From positions 40,833 through 104,832 of the forward strand of contig CANIVF010000006.1 in NCBI GenBank assembly GCA_947470895.1: DNA of 64,000 nucleotides, given 5' to 3'. The translations under genes and the position numbers were made by a program. The stretch comes from Bacteroidota bacterium. GTDB taxonomy: Bacteria > Bacteroidota > Bacteroidia > Cytophagales > Cyclobacteriaceae. Below, piece after piece: positions 47,728 through 57,691 of the stretch; the first letter of the stretch is position 1, and every line of letters starts with the position of its first letter. The notes below the pieces were generated by a model. The model was not told the origin of the DNA. It did no database searches and was given only the letters and a program-made list of their open reading frames with translations.

Positions 47728-48540
47728 ATGGCCAATAATGTGCTTAAAGGAAAGAAGGGAATAATTTTCGGAGCGCTGGATGAAAATTCTATTGCCTGGA
47801 AAACGGCACTCAAGGTAAAAGAAGAGGGCGGAACGTTCACGCTTACCAATGCACCCATTGCAATGCGCCTGGGAACAATCAATCAGCTGGCAAAAGCCTG
47901 TGATGCGGAAGTGATTCCTGCCGATGCTACTTCGGAAGCAGACCTTACTAACCTTTTTTCGAAATCGATGGAAGTATTGGGTGGTAAGCTTGATTTCGTG
48001 CTGCACTCTATAGGCATGAGCCCTAATATCCGCAAAGGAAAAGAGTATGGCGACATGAACTACGATTGGTATTTGAAGACTATTGATATATCGGCTCTTT
48101 CATTTCATAAAGTATTGCAAACTTCTGAGAAGTTGGATGCCATGAACGAATGGGGATCTGTAGTAGCACTAAGTTACATTGCAGCTCAGCGTGCTTATCC
48201 GGATTATACCGACATGGCACAAGCCAAGGCGATGTTGGAATCCATTGCGCGCAGCTATGGCCAACGCTATGGTTCATTGAAGAAAGTGAGGGTAAATACG
48301 ATTTCACAATCACCAACCAAAACTACCGCAGGTACAGGTATCTCTGGCTTCGATATGTTTTTTGATTTTGCACAGATGATGTCGCCATTGGGTAATGCTT
48401 CTGCTGAAGATTGTGCTAACTATTGTGTTGCCATGTTCTCCGATTACACCCGAATGGTGACCATGCAAAACTTGATGCACGATGGTGGATTCTCTGCTTC
48501 GGGCATTACAACTGAATTGGTTGAACGTTTATCGAAATAG
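47728..48540 (+). CDS. fabI: Enoyl-[acyl-carrier-protein] reductase
   Basis: LKGKKGIIFGALDENSIAWKTA; DFVLHSIGMSP; SYIAAQRAYPDYTDMAQAKAMLES. Confidence 0.95.
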   Translation: MANNVLKGKKGIIFGALDENSIAWKTALKVKEEGGTFTLTNAPIAMRLGTINQLAKACDAEVIPADATSEADLTNLFSKSMEVLGGKLDFVLHSIGMSPNIRKGKEYGDMNYDWYLKTIDISALSFHKVLQTSEKLDAMNEWGSVVALSYIAAQRAYPDYTDMAQAKAMLESIARSYGQRYGSLKKVRVNTISQSPTKTTAGTGISGFDMFFDFAQMMSPLGNASAEDCANYCVAMFSDYTRMVTMQNLMHDGGFSASGITTELVERLSK

Positions 48541-48552
48541 TTGATCGGTGGC

Positions 48553-48592
48553 GGTTGTTAGTTGTTCGCAACTTTGCCAATAACTAACAACC
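48553..48592. other. Intergenic inverted repeat between fabI and ispE
   Basis: GGTTGTTAGTT (48553-48563) / AACTAACAACC (48582-48592), perfect 11-bp stem extendable by a wobble and two pairs. Confidence 0.75.
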
Positions 48593-48610
48593 AACAGCCA
48601 ACAACATCTT

Positions 48611-49420
48611 ATGGTTGCCTTTCCCTATAGCAAGATTAATCTTGGCCTTCATGTGATCTCAAAACGTGAAGACGGCTATCATAATATTGAAACTTGTTTT
48701 TACCCAGTTCCCTGGACAGACATTTTAGAGATTATCCTTGCCAAGAAATTTTCTTTCACGAGTTCAGGCGCGGTTATTCCGGGAAGTGTAGAGGATAATC
48801 TTTGCATCAAAGCATTTCATCTTTTGCAAACACGCTTCGATCTGGCTCCAGTAAAAATTCATTTGCATAAAGTATTACCCACTGGGGCTGGCTTAGGTGG
48901 AGGATCTTCGGATGCCGCATTCACATTGCGATTGCTGAATTCGGTATTCGAATTAAATCTCAACACAATTCAATTGAGGAATTTTGCCGCCCAGCTGGGT
49001 AGCGATTGTTCCTTTTTTGTTCAGGATAAACCGATGCTCGGAAGCGGCAGGGGAGAGCTACTAATAGATTTACCAGTGAGTTTGAAAGGACTCTATATGG
49101 TGTTGGTAAAACCCGACATTCATGTTTCTACCGCAGATGCTTATGCCGGTGTGAAGCCAAACGTTCCTCAACAAACGCTTACCGATATTTTAACACTTCC
49201 TGTGGCAGAATGGAAAGATCGTCTGGTCAACGATTTTGAGAAATCAGTGTTTGCAAAACATCCGGCCATAGAAGCTATCAAGAATGAACTTTATACCCAT
49301 GGTGCCCTCTACGCAAGCATGAGCGGCTCAGGCTCTTCTGTATTTGGCATTTTCTCTTCACAAACTGAACTATCTCATCAGTTTAAAGAGATGCAGTATT
49401 GGGCCGATTATCTGAATTGA
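48611..49420 (+). CDS. ispE: 4-diphosphocytidyl-2-C-methyl-D-erythritol kinase
   Basis: SKINLGLHVISKREDGYHNIETCFYPV; LPTGAGLGGGSSDAAFTLRLLN (GHMP kinase). Confidence 0.96.
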   Translation: MVAFPYSKINLGLHVISKREDGYHNIETCFYPVPWTDILEIILAKKFSFTSSGAVIPGSVEDNLCIKAFHLLQTRFDLAPVKIHLHKVLPTGAGLGGGSSDAAFTLRLLNSVFELNLNTIQLRNFAAQLGSDCSFFVQDKPMLGSGRGELLIDLPVSLKGLYMVLVKPDIHVSTADAYAGVKPNVPQQTLTDILTLPVAEWKDRLVNDFEKSVFAKHPAIEAIKNELYTHGALYASMSGSGSSVFGIFSSQTELSHQFKEMQYWADYLN

Positions 49421-50304
49421 GTTTCCGTTCTCTTTTTCAAGATCGGATACAAGGCCACGGCACTAATGATGATGATCGTGCCAGCATAAAAATTCCAACC
49501 CATTACCTCGTTTTCGCCAAAAACAATAAGTGCCAGTGTGATTCCATAAACAGGTTCGAGGTTCAACGCAAGTTGAATGAAGAATACAGATAATTTCTTG
49601 CTGAGATTAATCGCTACCGAATAAGCATAAACCGAACAGATCCACGCCATAATAGCAATGTACATCCAGTCTGACCAACTTGGAATCAGATTCAACTGAC
49701 CTTGATCCGCCCATGAGTTTTGATAAATGGGAAGGAATAGAAGTACAATAACACAAGCGCTCGCCATTTCATAAAACGTAATGGTGTGGGCATTTACTCG
49801 AACGACCAACTTTGAATTGATCACACTAAACGAGGCAGCTGTAAGTCCGGAAATAATTCCTAAAAATAAACCGAGTGGATATTGAAAGTCGTCTGAAAAA
49901 ATAATGTAAAGTCCTATGATAACGACAAGTCCAAGTCCAATTTCAAGTACTTGAATTTTTTTTCTTTTGGCGATAGGTTCGATTAGCGCTGCCCAAAAAG
50001 AACACGTGGCAAAACCAACGAGACTTGTAGATGGATTTGATACACGGCCAGAGCCAAAAAATGTAAGCCAATGAATGGCAACAATTAACCCAGTAATCAT
50101 AATTTTGATAAAATCCGATTTTGAAACGACAAACGTTCCGCGTGCTACTAAAATCAATACAGCCATACCGAGTGCGGCAAGCAGTGTCCGGTAAAAAACC
50201 ATTTCTACAGAAGGGATGCTTACTAACTTACCCAGTACAGCCGTGAAACCCCACAGGAAAACAAGGAAGTGAAGTTGAATGTAATCTTTAGTTGTGGCGA
50301 TCAC
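49408..50304 (-). CDS. EamA/DMT-family transporter
   Basis: About ten TM segments in two repeats; LHFLVFLWGFTAVLGKLVSIPSVEMVFYRTLLAAL. Confidence 0.9.
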   Translation of the reverse strand: MIATTKDYIQLHFLVFLWGFTAVLGKLVSIPSVEMVFYRTLLAALGMAVLILVARGTFVVSKSDFIKIMITGLIVAIHWLTFFGSGRVSNPSTSLVGFATCSFWAALIEPIAKRKKIQVLEIGLGLVVIIGLYIIFSDDFQYPLGLFLGIISGLTAASFSVINSKLVVRVNAHTITFYEMASACVIVLLFLPIYQNSWADQGQLNLIPSWSDWMYIAIMAWICSVYAYSVAINLSKKLSVFFIQLALNLEPVYGITLALIVFGENEVMGWNFYAGTIIIISAVALYPILKKRTETQFR

Positions 50305-51401
50305 CGAGGTACGTATTTATACATCCCAACGGAAATGATTGCGAACACCGTATTGGGAAGCCATGCCGCTAAAAAAGGAGATAGTGATCCTGTTTCCGCA
50401 TAGGTACGGGTCATGGTAAAGAATAAAATAAATACGAATGAAAGTAAAAATCCTAAGGCAATCTGAAAGCCTGTGCCACCGCGGCTCTTTCGTGCAGAAA
50501 CAATTACACCCATAAATACTAACACAAATACAGTAAATGGTGAGGCGAATCTAATCTGCTTTTCCACCTCAAAAATTTCAACTCCGGTTGACCCGCGAAA
50601 TTTCATCTTGGCAATGTGATCGGTAAGTTCTCCCATGGATAACCCATCATAGTTGCGGTCGTTGTTATCAAAATCTTTCGGGGTTACGGCTAGTGTTGTA
50701 TCAAGGCTTTCCCCATTGGATATTAATGAAAGGGATGAAGGGCTATCCCTAACGATAAACAGACTATCCACCATTTTCTTTTTCCAATACCGAAGGTTCC
50801 ATTTTTGCTTTGCAGAATCCCACTGTATGTTTTCAGCTGTTACCTTCTGAATAAGTCTGTTGTCATCAAAGCGTTCGAGTGAGAATTGAAATCCATTATT
50901 GGTCACGCTATTAAAGCTTTGCATAAACAGATATACGTTGGGTTCTATCTGCATGTGAATATTGCCCCGATTGGAATTATTGTTGCTCCTGAAGTACTGC
51001 GTTTCAAAAAGAATGCGGTCTTGATTAGATTTCGGAATCACCCATCCATTAAGATAGAACGTGATACCCGCGATCACAAACGATGCCACCATGTAAGGAA
51101 CTAAAAGTCGCTTGAAACTTACACCACTACTTAGAATAGCAATGATTTCCGTATGAGCAGCCATCCGTGAAGTAACATACACCACGGAAATGAAAACAGT
51201 GATCGGGGTAAGCAGTCCAGCTATCCAGGGAATGAAATCACCGTAATAACCCAGTACAGCATTGACACCAAGATTGTTCTTGGAGAATTTATCAATCTTT
51301 TCAGTGATGTCAATAACGGCAATGATGGCAACCAGGATGAGCACCACATAAAAAAACGTTGATAGAATCTTCTTGATAATATACCGGTCGAGTATGGTCA
51401 T
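50301..51401 (-). CDS. LptF/LptG (YjgP/YjgQ) family permease
   Basis: MTILDRYIIKKILSTFFYVVLILVAIIAVIDITEKIDKF; AAHTEIIAILSSGVSFKRLLVPYMVASF. Confidence 0.93.
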   Translation of the reverse strand: MTILDRYIIKKILSTFFYVVLILVAIIAVIDITEKIDKFSKNNLGVNAVLGYYGDFIPWIAGLLTPITVFISVVYVTSRMAAHTEIIAILSSGVSFKRLLVPYMVASFVIAGITFYLNGWVIPKSNQDRILFETQYFRSNNNSNRGNIHMQIEPNVYLFMQSFNSVTNNGFQFSLERFDDNRLIQKVTAENIQWDSAKQKWNLRYWKKKMVDSLFIVRDSPSSLSLISNGESLDTTLAVTPKDFDNNDRNYDGLSMGELTDHIAKMKFRGSTGVEIFEVEKQIRFASPFTVFVLVFMGVIVSARKSRGGTGFQIALGFLLSFVFILFFTMTRTYAETGSLSPFLAAWLPNTVFAIISVGMYKYVPR

Positions 51402-51408
51402 GAGTTCT

Positions 51409-52539
51409 TTAAAGGCGTTGCGATACGATTTTCACCATTTTATTCTTCCATGCAGCAAAGGTGCCTTCTTCAATTTTTTGCCGGGCTTGTCGCACCAGCC
51501 AAAGATAGAAGGCAAGGTTATGGATGGAAGCAATTTGTGCGCCTAAAATTTCTTTAGAGATAATAAGATGCCTCAGGTACGCCTTGGAGTAGGCCGTGCT
51601 TACATGTCCTCCTAATTCATCATCGATGGCGTTTAAGTCATCTTTCCATTTTTCGTTGCGAATATTGATGATTCCTTGTGTGGTGAACAGCATGCCGTTT
51701 CGTGCATTGCGCGTGGGCATCACACAATCAAACATATCAATACCAAGAGCAATGCATTCTAATATATTTTCCGGAGTGCCTACACCCATCAGGTAACGTG
51801 GTTTATCCGAAGGCAAGATGTTGCAAACGAGGTCTGTCATCTCGTACATCATCTCATGCGGCTCACCTACTGAAAGTCCTCCGATGGCATTTCCTTGTTG
51901 ATTTTGATTGGCGATAAATTCTGCGGAATGCTGCCGCAAGTCTTTATAAACACTGCCTTGCACGATTGGAAACAAGACTTGCTCGTATCCATATTTTGGA
52001 TGGGTTTCATTAACCCTTTTCACACATCGCTCCAACCATCGGTGAGTGAGTCCCATCGATTTTTTTGCATAATCATAGTCGCATGGATAAGGCGTACACT
52101 CATCAAAAGCCATGATAATGTCAGCACCAATAATACGCTCAATATCCATCACACCTTCTGGTGTAAACGTATGTCTTGAACCATCAATATGTGATTTAAA
52201 GATCACGCCTTGTTCTGTGATTTTTCTATTTTCTCCAAGTGAATACACCTGATATCCACCACTATCTGTAAGTATAGGCCGGTCCCAATTGATAAACTTG
52301 TGAAGGCCGCCTGCCTTTTCTAACAAGGGAAGGCCAGGCCTCAGATAAAGATGATAGGTATTTCCTAAAATGATTTTTGCGTCAATGTCATCTCTTAATT
52401 CTCGCTGATGCACCGCCTTTACTGAACCTGCGGTGCCCACAGGCATGAAAATAGGTGTCTGAATTTCACCATGATCGGTGTAAACTACTCCTGCGCGGGC
52501 TTTTGAGTGAGGGTCTTGGGCGGTGAGGCTGAATTTCAT
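51409..52539 (-). CDS. tgt: tRNA-guanine (queuine) transglycosylase
   Basis: ILGNTYHLYLRPG; LTDSGGYQVYSL; GVGTPENILECIALGIDMFDCVMPTRNARNG. Confidence 0.96.
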   Translation of the reverse strand: MKFSLTAQDPHSKARAGVVYTDHGEIQTPIFMPVGTAGSVKAVHQRELRDDIDAKIILGNTYHLYLRPGLPLLEKAGGLHKFINWDRPILTDSGGYQVYSLGENRKITEQGVIFKSHIDGSRHTFTPEGVMDIERIIGADIIMAFDECTPYPCDYDYAKKSMGLTHRWLERCVKRVNETHPKYGYEQVLFPIVQGSVYKDLRQHSAEFIANQNQQGNAIGGLSVGEPHEMMYEMTDLVCNILPSDKPRYLMGVGTPENILECIALGIDMFDCVMPTRNARNGMLFTTQGIINIRNEKWKDDLNAIDDELGGHVSTAYSKAYLRHLIISKEILGAQIASIHNLAFYLWLVRQARQKIEEGTFAAWKNKMVKIVSQRL

Positions 52540-52673
52540 TCAGGCGCAAAGTTAACCGCACTGGCCACCTACTCCAAATAGAAACGATGCGATGCAAAGA
52601 GCTAGCGGCTTGCAGATAAAAAGTTTTCCGTTTCTGATAAGGCTTTATCTTTGTCGTTTCTAAAACGTTCGCC

Positions 52674-53774
52674 TTGTCAATTTTGCTTACAATCTGCTTT
52701 GTGATAATCAGCATTCAGATACTCTATCTGTCGCTTTTTCTGTACGCTTTCTCTAAAAAGGATAATATTTCACCACAAAAGCCAAAGCCGGTTTCTGTTA
52801 TCGTGTGTGCGCACGATGAGGAACAAAACCTTAAGGAGCTGCTGCCGATCTTGTTAGAGCAGAACCATCCTGAATTTGAGATCATTATCGTGGAAGACCG
52901 GTCGAATGATGGTACCTATGATTATTTGCTTCAAGCCACGCAGGACGATAGCAGGCTTAAGATGGTTCGTGTGGTAAATAAGCCGGAATACATCAATGGA
53001 AAAAAATTCGCCATTACTTTGGGCATCCGGGCAGCCAGGTACGACTGGTTGTTGTTTACCGATGCCGATTGCCGGCCCGATAGTAAAAACTGGATCACCC
53101 GCATGACGGAGCGATATAATGACCAGACGCAATTTGTTCTTGGTTTTTCTCCATACCAGAAAGCCGAAGGATTACTCAATGCATTCATACGCTTTGAATC
53201 ATTGCTCACCGGCATACAGTGTTTGGGAATGGCCCTTCTTGGCCGGCCTTACATGGGTGTTGGCCGTAATCTCGCTTACACCAAATCACTTTTCCTTCAA
53301 CGAAAAGGATTTAATAACTACATAGGAGTGATGGGTGGTGACGATGATCTGTTTGTTAATCTTCATGCCAACAAGACGAATACCCAGGTGTGTATAGGTC
53401 AGGATGCCACTGTTCTTTCTTCACCCAAAAAAACATGGTCCGATTTTATGGATCAGAAGCTTAGGCACCTTTTTGCAGGGAAGCGTTATAAATTTTCAGA
53501 TAAATTGATTTTGGGATTATTCATAATGAGCTGGATATTGACTTGGTTCCTCGTTGTGCCAATGATTTTTTTGACTCACCCAAGCTTGCTAATCCTTTTT
53601 TCGTTTTTGTTGCGGTGGGGGTTGTTGGTTTGGTTATTTCGCAATGCCTCAAACCGATTGGCGGGTCAATTTGAAGTGTGGAAAACACCACTTTTAGATT
53701 TTATTTTCCCCTTTTACTATCTTGTAACCGGACTGCGCGCGTTAGTTGTCAAAAGAATACGATGGAAGAGTTAG
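52674..53774 (+). CDS. Glycosyltransferase family 2
   Basis: KPVSVIVCAHDEEQNLKELLPILLEQNHPEFEIIIVEDRSNDGTYD; LLFTDADCRP; C-terminal TM segments. Confidence 0.93.
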   Translation: MSILLTICFVIISIQILYLSLFLYAFSKKDNISPQKPKPVSVIVCAHDEEQNLKELLPILLEQNHPEFEIIIVEDRSNDGTYDYLLQATQDDSRLKMVRVVNKPEYINGKKFAITLGIRAARYDWLLFTDADCRPDSKNWITRMTERYNDQTQFVLGFSPYQKAEGLLNAFIRFESLLTGIQCLGMALLGRPYMGVGRNLAYTKSLFLQRKGFNNYIGVMGGDDDLFVNLHANKTNTQVCIGQDATVLSSPKKTWSDFMDQKLRHLFAGKRYKFSDKLILGLFIMSWILTWFLVVPMIFLTHPSLLILFSFLLRWGLLVWLFRNASNRLAGQFEVWKTPLLDFIFPFYYLVTGLRALVVKRIRWKS

Positions 53775-54376
53775 ACGAAGGTAGATTTTCAACCAAAGCA
53801 CTTGAAGATTTCAAGTTGATTGATATGGCCGTGGCCGGTGATGATAAAGCCTATGCCAAACTATTGCAACGTTACAAGCGCCCGGTGTATCACATGATTT
53901 TAAAAATGGTGCGCAATGTAGATGATGCGGAAGATCTCATGATGGAATCTTTTTCCAAGGCATTTCGCAGTTTACATAAATTTAAAAAGGACTTTACGTT
54001 TAGTACCTGGTTATTTCGTATTGCTACAAACAACACCATTGATCACATCCGAAAAAGAAAATTAAATACCTTAAGTATAGAAAACACCTACACTGATGAT
54101 GACGGTCAATCCGTTTCTATTGATGTGGAGGATATGGGGGTTCTCAATCCACAAGATGAAGCCATCAAAGCGCAGAAAGAAGAACTCATTCAAGTGTTCG
54201 TGAATATGCTTCCAGCCAAGTATCAAAAACTGGTGAGACTTCGTTATTTTCATGAACTAAGTTATGAGGAAATTGCTGCTGAGCTGGAAGCTCCATTAGG
54301 CACTGTAAAGGCCCAATTGCATCGCGCCCGCGAGCTCATGTATGACCTGGTGAAGAACAAAAAAGAGCACATCTGA
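53762..54376 (+). CDS. ECF-type RNA polymerase sigma factor
   Basis: MVRNVDDAEDLMMESFSKAFRSLHKFKKDFTFSTWLFRIATNNTIDHIRKRK; YFHELSYEEIAAELEAPLGTVKAQLHRARELM. Start MEELDEG overlaps the GT2 stop. Confidence 0.95.
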   Translation: MEELDEGRFSTKALEDFKLIDMAVAGDDKAYAKLLQRYKRPVYHMILKMVRNVDDAEDLMMESFSKAFRSLHKFKKDFTFSTWLFRIATNNTIDHIRKRKLNTLSIENTYTDDDGQSVSIDVEDMGVLNPQDEAIKAQKEELIQVFVNMLPAKYQKLVRLRYFHELSYEEIAAELEAPLGTVKAQLHRARELMYDLVKNKKEHI

Positions 54377-54463
54377 GCGTTTTTTACACATAAAAATGTT
54401 TTTTTTAAGCCCGAAACAGATTGGATATTTTGAGTTTTAGAATAATTGCATAAATTTCGCATT

Positions 54464-55003
54464 GTGAAAAGAAGTCTAACCATAGTAATGCTCGGTTTAT
54501 TCCTGCTCAATGTGCTGGGATACTATGGTCTTTTTATGGGACTTGAATTGGCCAATCAAAGGGAAATGCAATCCCTTTTTGATGATCATAATTTCGTCCC
54601 CGAACAAGAGATTACCATTAAAGTACCGATCACCATTCCGTATGCAACCGACTCACGCGAATTCACTCGCGTAGATGGTGAGTTTGAGCATGAAGGAGAA
54701 GTCTATCGTATGGTAAAGCAGCGTTATATCAGCGATACGTTATATATAGTGTGTGTTAAAGACAACACGTCTAAAGAGATCAAACAGGCTCTGGCAGATT
54801 ATGTGAAATCATTCACAGATAAACCGTCCAGTGAAAAGGGTAACACAAAAAATGTGCAGTCTTTTATTAAAGACTACATCTCGTGTTCTACCGTTCTTCA
54901 ATCAATAGAAAACGGATGGCACAATGTCCTTAATTATCCTGGTCATACCTCTGTATTCGAATCACTAGTGATTCAACTCAATACACCTCCTCCTAAAGTT
55001 TAA
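54464..55003 (+). CDS. Hypothetical membrane-anchored/exported protein
   Basis: N-terminal hydrophobic segment RSLTIVMLGLFLLNVLGYYGLFMGL; no recognised domain. GTG start at 54464 likely. Confidence 0.65.
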   Translation: MKRSLTIVMLGLFLLNVLGYYGLFMGLELANQREMQSLFDDHNFVPEQEITIKVPITIPYATDSREFTRVDGEFEHEGEVYRMVKQRYISDTLYIVCVKDNTSKEIKQALADYVKSFTDKPSSEKGNTKNVQSFIKDYISCSTVLQSIENGWHNVLNYPGHTSVFESLVIQLNTPPPKV

Positions 55004-55199
55004 TCTTTCTTTTTTCCAGATACCTTCTTATCTGGTAGCTCGCCTCATACTGGGTCAATGACCAAGTGAGATCGTTTTACAATTCCTTTTCAGATGTGCC
55101 ATTACGTGAAGTAACATTTCATGCTATGCAATACGTGGAATTGATGAATCAAAAATGCGAGTGACTTTAAAAAAACTGAGAGCATTTAAACTTTAACGA

Positions 55200-56129
55200 A
55201 TGAAAAAATATTTACTACTAAGTCTATTCACTTTATCCCTATTGGTTAGTAATTCCCTTTTGGCGCAATCACCTTCCGATGAAATTTTAATGAAAAAGTA
55301 TGAACTGTGTGTTGCTGTTACCTACGATCTTGGCGAATGGAATCAATACTGGGAAGGAACTTACCTGCGTGGTAATGAAAACATTGGTGTGCTTACCCGC
55401 AATATGGTAATGCCAATGGTGGCGGCTGGAATTACAGATAAACTTAATGTGCTCATTGCAACACCATATGTGAAAACAAAATCTACCGGAGGCCAATTAG
55501 CTGGGGTGGAAGGGTTTCAGGATATCAGCATAGCACTAAAGTATGAAATCTTAAAGAAGGAGATTGGCAAAGGAAAGTTAGCACTTCTTGGTACAGCTGC
55601 ATTTGCAACGCCCATGTCAAACTATCTCTCCGATTACATGCCTTATAGCCTTGGCTTAGGAACAAATGAAATTACGCTGAGAGCAATAGTACACTACCAA
55701 CTTGATAAAGGCATGTATGCGCGTGTTGCAGGTGCACATTTATGGAGAGGGCAAACTGAAGTTGAACGAGATTACTATTATAATAACGGAAGCTACTACT
55801 CAACTTTTATGGATGTGCCCAACGCGTGGAATTACCAGGCAACAATTGGCACATGGTTATTTAATTATGCACTTAGACTAGAAGCAAATTATACGGCACT
55901 CAAATCTACGAGTGGAGATGACATCAGAGCATACAATGCTCCGCAACCCACGAATAAAATGGAGATGACGTCCGTTGGCTTTTTCGCCCAGTACTACTTC
56001 AAAAAGAAAATAAAAGGATTGGGAGTGTTGGGCTATTACAATCAAGTTATTGATGGACGTAACATAGGGAAATCTACCAACCTGGGTATAGGTGCCACCT
56101 ACCAGTTTAAAGTTAAAAACTCACAATAA
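55200..56129 (+). CDS. Putative outer-membrane beta-barrel (transporter-like)
   Basis: Signal peptide; alternating amphipathic strands (GITDKLNVLIATPYVKTKS...GFQDISIALKYEI...). Confidence 0.7.
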   Translation: MKKYLLLSLFTLSLLVSNSLLAQSPSDEILMKKYELCVAVTYDLGEWNQYWEGTYLRGNENIGVLTRNMVMPMVAAGITDKLNVLIATPYVKTKSTGGQLAGVEGFQDISIALKYEILKKEIGKGKLALLGTAAFATPMSNYLSDYMPYSLGLGTNEITLRAIVHYQLDKGMYARVAGAHLWRGQTEVERDYYYNNGSYYSTFMDVPNAWNYQATIGTWLFNYALRLEANYTALKSTSGDDIRAYNAPQPTNKMEMTSVGFFAQYYFKKKIKGLGVLGYYNQVIDGRNIGKSTNLGIGATYQFKVKNSQ

Positions 56130-56142
56130 TCCGAATCAGATC

Positions 56143-57684
56143 ATGAAAAAATATACCATAGCCTTACTTACTTTTTTTGCTAGTGCAGCGCTGATTACCT
56201 CATGTGAGAATGATCTGCCCACACGTGCAAACTTTTCATCTTACGAATTCTCGGGACTAGATGAACATGGAGGAACCTGGAAGCCTGTGCTTTTATCTGC
56301 TCCTACTCAAATTGTAATTGCCGCTCCGGCTGATGTTACGTCAAGTGGCTATCAGGCAGAACTGGCTTCGTTAAAATCAGCAACGGCTAATCTTAGCGGC
56401 TCCCAAGTAGAAGCTGTCGAATACTGGACCAATAATCCGATTATTCGATGGAATGAGATCGCATTGGAATTGGCTGCTAAGTACAATTTAATTCCAGGTC
56501 CAAATGCAGATGGAACCTACACACTTCCTAACTCGGCAAACCCAGCAGGACCACCTCCATTCCCGTTTGCACATCCACCGTATACCTGCCGAATGCTTGC
56601 TTATTTAAGTGTAGCACAGTTTGATGGATTGATTAGTGCATGGCATTATAAGTACGCCTTCAACCGGCCTGCAACCTATGCTACAGACAGTTCAATACCA
56701 TTTGCCTACGCAAAAAATAATCTTCCTTCTTACCCATCTGAGGGTGCAGTAGTGGCTGTCGTTTCAAGAGACATCTTAACGGCTATGTTTCCGTTGGAAA
56801 AAGATTTTCTAGCGGCTAAAGCCGAAGAGCATTTAAGCAGTTTGACCTGGTCAGGCTCAAATGTGGCCAGTGATATTGAAGCGGGTAAAATCATAGGAAC
56901 AGAAGTGAAAAAGATTGCATTGGCTCGCGCTGCTGGTGATGGTATGAAGAATGCACAAACTCCAAAGGCAAAATCAGATTCAATCAAAGCGGCAGCCTTT
57001 GCACGTTTCGGATGGTCGTGGGATAATCAGGAAAACCCTCAACGACCCGTTGGACTAACACCATTATTTGGAAAAGTAAAAATGTGGAATGTGCCTACGG
57101 TAGAAGAAGTAAGACCTGGAATTCCTCCGGCACCAGGATCACCGGCATTCGAAAAAGATGCACAGGAGCTTAGAGATTTCGCGAAAAATTTAACTGTAGA
57201 GCAAAGAAGGATTGCCAACTGGTGGTCGGATGGTTTGAGTACGTATACTCCTCCAGGTCATTGGAACCGGCTTGCCAAAGATTTTATGATTAAGTATGAA
57301 ATGAATCCACTTCGTTCAGCTCGCACGTTCGCGTATATGAACATGGCCATTATGGATGCAGGAATCAGCTGCTGGGATACAAAATATTATTATCACTATC
57401 CACGCCCTATTCAAACCATGCCTGGATTCAAAACTATTCTTGGTACACCAAATTTTCCAGCCTATTCATCCGGTCATAGCACATTCTCAGCGGCTGCTGC
57501 TGAAGTGTTGTCTTATATTTTCCCCAACGAAGCAACCTTCTGCAGAGATTGGGCTCGTGAAGCGGCCGACTCAAGAATTTATGGAGGCATTCATTACAGA
57601 TTTGATGCTGACAATGGTATCGATCAAGGAAAAAAAGTTGCCCAATACACGGTTAATAAAGCAAAGGTTGACAATGCAGATTGA
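56143..57684 (+). CDS. PAP2-family phosphatase / vanadium-haloperoxidase-like lipoprotein
   Basis: Lipoprotein signal (SAALITSCEND); motifs KYYYHYPRP (KX6RP), YSSGHST, SRIYGGIHYRFD (SRX5HX3D). Confidence 0.88.
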   Translation: MKKYTIALLTFFASAALITSCENDLPTRANFSSYEFSGLDEHGGTWKPVLLSAPTQIVIAAPADVTSSGYQAELASLKSATANLSGSQVEAVEYWTNNPIIRWNEIALELAAKYNLIPGPNADGTYTLPNSANPAGPPPFPFAHPPYTCRMLAYLSVAQFDGLISAWHYKYAFNRPATYATDSSIPFAYAKNNLPSYPSEGAVVAVVSRDILTAMFPLEKDFLAAKAEEHLSSLTWSGSNVASDIEAGKIIGTEVKKIALARAAGDGMKNAQTPKAKSDSIKAAAFARFGWSWDNQENPQRPVGLTPLFGKVKMWNVPTVEEVRPGIPPAPGSPAFEKDAQELRDFAKNLTVEQRRIANWWSDGLSTYTPPGHWNRLAKDFMIKYEMNPLRSARTFAYMNMAIMDAGISCWDTKYYYHYPRPIQTMPGFKTILGTPNFPAYSSGHSTFSAAAAEVLSYIFPNEATFCRDWAREAADSRIYGGIHYRFDADNGIDQGKKVAQYTVNKAKVDNAD

Positions 57685-57691
57685 TTGATAT

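Noticed and set aside
55016-55035. CCAGATA-CCTTCT-TATCTGG hairpin upstream of the TonB/PAP2 unit as a riboswitch or terminator
   Set aside because: Short 7-bp stem with the T-run on the wrong side and no recognisable riboswitch core; insufficient evidence.
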